Shown here one piece after another: positions 4,423 to 6,956 of a DNA stretch of 6,956 nucleotides. The notes beneath the pieces were generated by a model. It saw nothing but the letters and a program-made list of their open reading frames with translations, searched no databases and had not been told where the DNA came from. The position numbers and the translations under genes were made by a program. Where the stretch lies: assembly GCA_903872785.1 (NCBI GenBank), contig CAIQLZ010000076.1:1-6956 (forward strand). Direction: 5' to 3'. The DNA comes from Candidatus Levyibacteriota bacterium (GTDB lineage Bacteria > Patescibacteriota > Microgenomatia > Levybacterales > UBA12049). Every line of letters starts with the position of its first letter. The first letter of the stretch is position 1.

Positions 4423-6081
4423 TCATGGTGCACTGTCTTGCCAGGCACGGGTGGTCTGAATAACAACAGAGGGATAATTAAGCATAAAGTCAGGCCTCTC
4501 AACGAATTTTACAGAAGGACTTAAGGAGTTACTTCCGCAAAGAGTCCGGTTATTTATAAAAGTTCCTCCGGTTCTTCCTGCATTTGCAATTATAGATCCT
4601 TGAATGATTAACTGATTGTCACCAGTGCTGGGGCAATTGCTTGAACTATTTAGTGTGAAGTTTCTGTCAGCAGAAAAAAGCCCATCAATTTCCGTGACAG
4701 ATGAGTCAACTGTTATGCTACCCGAGGCGGAAAATATAGCGGTTGAACCTGAACCTTTAGGAATAATAATATTTTTATTGATAATTAAGTCTCCATTAAC
4801 AAAAATAACGGAATTTCCCGAACTGAACGTAACCGGTGTATTTATGGTAAGGCTATTACTTGTTTTATAGTATCCTGGTGATGAAGTATTGCCAATACTG
4901 GAGATGGTACTTGGATTGATTCCTGAAGAATCAGCAGTTTCCGATAAAAATCCATATGAAGTAGGGATTGAATTATGAGTATCAGTAAAAACATCCGGAT
5001 ACGCAGATGATCCGACCTGCCAACTTGTCTGACTTGCTGATCCGCCATTAGTTCCAAAACTGGGTGAAACACCATTCTTTCCTCCTGAAAAAATAATTCC
5101 AGGCATACTGTCTGCTGTAGCAGGAACAGAAGTGTAAGTAGTTGCAGAAGGAAGAGGATTACTGAAACTACTGTCTTTATCCCATCTCAGGTCAGTTCCT
5201 ACAGATTGAATCCAGGGAGGTGCAGCACTTGCTATTTCGACACTTATATCTAAAGTCTCAATATCATTTCCGTCAGGACAGGATGCATTAGGCGGAAGAA
5301 GAGAACAGGGTCCCACACCTACAGTAAGAGATTGATCAACGGGAAAGGGGTAGGAAAAGCTATATCCTGTAGTCAACGGTCCTGAAAAATGTATAGTAAC
5401 AAATCCGGCAGGAAGACTTATTATTTGATAAATTCCGTTGCTGCTGGCATAACTTGGGTTTCCTGCAGATGAAGTAATAGTTGCCGGGCCTACATAATCT
5501 TCTCCCGGATCTTTTATGCCATTGTTATTAATGTCGGTAAATATATTTCCAATAATTGTATAGATTCCGGGAATGGGGGTTACGGTAGGTGCTGGAGTTA
5601 TGGTGGTGGTTGGAGTGGGAGTGTGTGTCGGGGTGGAAGTTAGGGTAGGAGTTGGGATGGTGGTTGGGGTTGGGGTAGGGGTAGGAGTATTGGTTGGAGC
5701 TGTTACGGTAAGACAAGTTGGCTCCGAAAGATTTGTGACCGTTGGACAAACAGTTCCGTCATCTAAAGTTGAAGTTGCCGAAAAGGTTATATTATTGCTG
5801 GTTGCTCTTATACCAGTTACAGTTACTGGAAAACTTATGCGGGTTGATGAGGAAGTAGGAGATATACTTACTGAAGAAGGATCTGAGGACCGGTAAGTAA
5901 CATTTTTTATTGTTCCTTGGCTTGCTCCTGCGAGCCCGTCTACATAAAGCCTAGTAGTTCCTCCTACGACCAGACTACAACTATCAATAGTAATCCATAA
6001 TTGGCATGTATAGGCTTGTGCAGGGGGCGCAAAAGACAAAGAACAGATAATAAGCAATAAAATTAAAATATACTTTTTCAT
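4423..6081 (-). CDS. Secreted surface protein with Thr-Pro linker, SdrD B-like domain and parallel beta-helix-like region
   Basis: This is a 552-residue exported protein. A signal peptide (1-23: KK, hydrophobic core, AQA cleavage site) is followed by an Ig-like domain (about 24-128). Next comes a Thr/Pro-rich linker (129-171) and an SdrD B-like or Cna B-like domain (about 172-245) with the calcium-loop-type segment DINNNGIKDPGED (183-195). A Ser/Gly/Thr-rich region (about 290-405) leads to short beta-repeats such as SGNSVIFVNGDLIINKNIII (421-440), suggesting a right-handed beta-helix. The C-terminus has FVERPDFMLNYPSVV and RAWQDSAP, a tail I associate with surface proteins of Microgenomates. 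There is no LPXTG sorting signal or C-terminal membrane anchor, so attachment may involve pili or other surface proteins; adhesion is inferred. The start at 6081 is chosen because it puts the signal peptide at the N-terminus; an in-frame ATG at 6150 would add 23 charged residues in front. AAAGGA lies 12 bases upstream of the ATG. Confidence 0.88.
   Translation of the reverse strand: MKKYILILLLIICSLSFAPPAQAYTCQLWITIDSCSLVVGGTTRLYVDGLAGASQGTIKNVTYRSSDPSSVSISPTSSSTRISFPVTVTGIRATSNNITFSATSTLDDGTVCPTVTNLSEPTCLTVTAPTNTPTPTPTPTTIPTPTLTSTPTHTPTPTTTITPAPTVTPIPGIYTIIGNIFTDINNNGIKDPGEDYVGPATITSSAGNPSYASSNGIYQIISLPAGFVTIHFSGPLTTGYSFSYPFPVDQSLTVGVGPCSLLPPNASCPDGNDIETLDISVEIASAAPPWIQSVGTDLRWDKDSSFSNPLPSATTYTSVPATADSMPGIIFSGGKNGVSPSFGTNGGSASQTSWQVGSSAYPDVFTDTHNSIPTSYGFLSETADSSGINPSTISSIGNTSSPGYYKTSNSLTINTPVTFSSGNSVIFVNGDLIINKNIIIPKGSGSTAIFSASGSITVDSSVTEIDGLFSADRNFTLNSSSNCPSTGDNQLIIQGSIIANAGRTGGTFINNRTLCGSNSLSPSVKFVERPDFMLNYPSVVIQTTRAWQDSAP
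5569..5697 (-). repeat. Thr-Pro repeat linker, G-rich on the plus strand
   Basis: The 43 codons for residues 129-171 of the surface protein are low-complexity TP/PT repeats. On the plus strand they read as GGNGTN-type runs with G tracts at 5654-5656, 5666-5669, 5672-5675 and 5678-5681. The repeat can vary in length by slippage without loss of frame when whole codon pairs change. Open frames on the opposite strand here are artefacts of this composition. Confidence 0.85.
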
Positions 6082-6085
6082 TTTG

Positions 6086-6114
6086 ATTATAGTCCTTTCT
6101 GATCTTTTTCTCCA
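6086..6114 (-). promoter_or_regulatory. Candidate promoter of the surface-protein gene
   Basis: On the minus strand TGGAGA (6114-6109, 4 of 6 to TTGACA) is followed after 17 bases by a perfect TATAAT (6091-6086). The predicted transcription start is at or within a few bases of the ATG at 6081, which would give a leaderless or nearly leaderless mRNA. The same stretch holds AAAGGA, which could serve as a Shine-Dalgarno in a longer transcript. In such A+T-rich DNA a chance match is possible. Confidence 0.45.
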
Positions 6115-6437
6115 AAAGTCAAACAACTTGTTCTTTTGGGATAATGACAAGTCATTTTTGGGAAAAAAGCAGGAGAAAGCGAATAGGATATTAGTCCCTT
6201 TATCTTGTTGTGTTTTTGTGATTCCAAATTCAATTTTACCTTTTTTGCTAATTTTGAAACTTTTGCAAGAAGACGTGTTTTTTCAAAAATCCCGCAAGTA
6301 AAATCTTGAGTCTTTGGGGCTGTTTTGAAATAAGTTTTTAGCAGTGTTTCTGTGAAGGCATTGTTAATAACAAAATTATTTTTATCTGAAATTATTGCAA
6401 GGAAACTAATGTCTTGTAGGTTGTTTGAATTATTCAT
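6087..6437 (-). CDS. Possible small hypothetical protein upstream of the surface-protein gene
   Basis: An ATG at 6437 opens a 116-codon frame ending with TAA at 6089-6087, five bases before the surface-protein start. The predicted protein begins MNNSNNLQDISFLAIISDKN, is rich in Lys, Thr and Phe, and has a basic helical middle (LLAKVSKLAKKVKLN). I recognise no family, signal peptide or membrane segment. There is no Shine-Dalgarno upstream of the ATG. The tight spacing could mean a two-gene operon, but the same bases also carry a good promoter for the next gene. This may be a chance frame in a regulatory region. Confidence 0.35.
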   Translation of the reverse strand: MNNSNNLQDISFLAIISDKNNFVINNAFTETLLKTYFKTAPKTQDFTCGIFEKTRLLAKVSKLAKKVKLNLESQKHNKIKGLISYSLSPAFFPKMTCHYPKRTSCLTFGEKDQKGL

Positions 6438-6591
6438 AAAATTTAGAGAATAAAAAATAGAATTAGAGATATGCCATACTAAACCCTTTTATTGCAGGGG
6501 AAAAATGATCCCATGCATTTATATTAGTAGACGTAACAGGAGATTGCAATATCTTAGGGTATAAAGATGGTAGGTATGTTAAAATGTTGGC
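6438..6591. other. Divergent intergenic region upstream of polA
   Basis: These 154 bases lie between the doubtful minus-strand ORF and polA. They are A+T-rich with no frame of interest and no strong hairpin; GGGA/TCCC around 6498-6513 can form only a weak 4-bp stem. If the 116-codon ORF is not real, the non-coding stretch is 510 bases (6082-6591). I see no RNA gene or further repeat in it. Confidence 0.6.
6577..6585 (+). promoter_or_regulatory. Extended -10 promoter element of polA, suggesting a leaderless mRNA
   Basis: TG-T-TAAAAT is an extended -10 element (TAAAAT matches TATAAT at 5 of 6), with no good -35. Six bases (6586-6591) separate it from the polA ATG. Transcription would thus start on or next to the A of the start codon. 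No Shine-Dalgarno is present, in agreement with leaderless translation. A second possible -10 (TATAAA at 6560-6565) would allow a short leader. Confidence 0.45.
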
Positions 6592-6956
6592 ATGAAGAAA
6601 TTAATTTTGATTGATGGCAATGCGATTTTGCATCGGGCATTTCATGCTTTGCCCCCTTTGACTAACAAGGATGGAGTTGTAGTTAATGCTGTTTATGGCT
6701 TTTTTTCAATGTTTCTGAAAATCTTGGAGATTCATGCGCCTGATTATATTATTGTTTGTTTTGACAAAAAAGCCCCGACTTTTAGAAAAGAGCTTTTTGT
6801 TGGTTATCAGGCGCGCCGTCCCAAAATGTCAAATGATTTAGTTCCTCAAGTTAAGTCTGTCCATGATCTGCTCAAAAAGGCAAAGGTTGAAATATTTGAA
6901 GTGGATGGATATGAGGCAGATGATTTGATCGGAACGATTGCTAACCAAAGTCAAAA
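6592..6956 (+). CDS. polA: DNA polymerase I, N-terminal 5'-3' exonuclease domain (cut by the right edge)
   Basis: The first 121 residues are present and open MKKLILIDGNAILHRAFHAL. This is the start of the FEN-type 5'-3' exonuclease domain, which removes RNA primers and flaps during lagging-strand synthesis and repair. Metal-binding acidic residues seen are D8 (IDGN), D58 (CFDKKAPTFRKELF) and the cluster E108, D110, D111 in EVDGYEADDLIGT. R15 and the YQARRPKM segment (72-79) fit the DNA-binding arch. The polymerase domain lies beyond the edge, so a stand-alone exonuclease cannot be excluded; full-length PolA is more usual. The gene runs divergently from the surface-protein gene. Confidence 0.93.
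   Translation, partial: MKKLILIDGNAILHRAFHALPPLTNKDGVVVNAVYGFFSMFLKILEIHAPDYIIVCFDKKAPTFRKELFVGYQARRPKMSNDLVPQVKSVHDLLKKAKVEIFEVDGYEADDLIGTIANQSQ

Noticed and set aside
5573..5896. Val/Gly-rich open frame on the plus strand opposite the surface-protein gene
   Set aside because: It is the antisense image of the Thr-Pro codon repeats. Its protein is low complexity and has no family features.
4423..6081. UGA recoding as in Gracilibacteria
   Set aside because: Trp is encoded by TGG throughout, and the surface-protein gene ends naturally at a TGA after its conserved C-terminal motif.
6082..6150. ATG at 6150 as the start of the surface protein
   Set aside because: It would put 23 charged residues in front of a clear signal peptide, and it lies upstream of the best promoter for the gene.
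6083..6301. 72-codon plus-strand open frame upstream of polA
   Set aside because: No Shine-Dalgarno and no family features, and it overlaps the surface-protein promoter on the other strand. It is most likely random.

Overview
The window most likely comes from a Candidate Phyla Radiation (Patescibacteria) genome, probably of the Microgenomates type. The evidence is indirect. The DNA is A+T-rich and packed with short operons. It carries a class II (B12-dependent) ribonucleotide reductase of the form common in these bacteria. It also carries a secreted surface protein with a Thr-Pro repeat linker, an SdrD B-like domain and a C-terminal motif that I associate with Microgenomates surface proteins. 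TGG encodes Trp and TGA serves as a stop, so the code is standard, unlike that of Gracilibacteria and Absconditabacteria.

Layout. (1) Bases 1-102, minus strand: the N-terminal 34 codons of a ribbon-helix-helix antitoxin-like protein that runs off the left edge. (2) Bases 103-161: a short control region with an imperfect inverted repeat and a perfect 14-bp palindrome. (3) Bases 162-272, plus strand: a 36-codon remnant matching only the C-terminus of NrdR, the ribonucleotide reductase repressor. Everything upstream of it is replaced by unrelated DNA. (4) Bases 275-2686: nrdJ, adenosylcobalamin-dependent ribonucleotide reductase. (5) Bases about 2700-2825: a compact cobalamin riboswitch with mutually exclusive hairpins. 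(6) Bases 2826-3374: a PduO-type ATP:cob(I)alamin adenosyltransferase. (7) Bases 3356-4417: an unrecognised zinc-ribbon protein overlapping the adenosyltransferase gene by 19 bases. (8) Bases 4423-6081, minus strand: the secreted surface protein, convergent with the operon and only 5 bases from it. (9) Bases 6082-6591: a mostly non-coding divergent region with one doubtful 116-codon ORF. (10) Bases 6592 to the right edge: the start of polA (DNA polymerase I, 5'-3' exonuclease domain).

The central block makes a coherent module. NrdJ makes deoxyribonucleotides and needs adenosylcobalamin. The adenosyltransferase makes that cofactor from salvaged corrinoid. The riboswitch between the two genes would lower adenosyltransferase (and the coupled unknown gene) when cofactor is plentiful, while leaving nrdJ unaffected. 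The loss of most of nrdR just upstream suggests that nucleotide-sensing control of nrdJ has been lost or moved elsewhere in this genome, unless the junction is an assembly artefact.

The most interesting points are the nrdR truncation at the antitoxin control region, the intra-operonic B12 switch with a duplicated ribosome-binding/start module, a 7-base tandem repeat inside the adenosyltransferase coding sequence, and the unknown zinc-ribbon gene tied to B12 supply.
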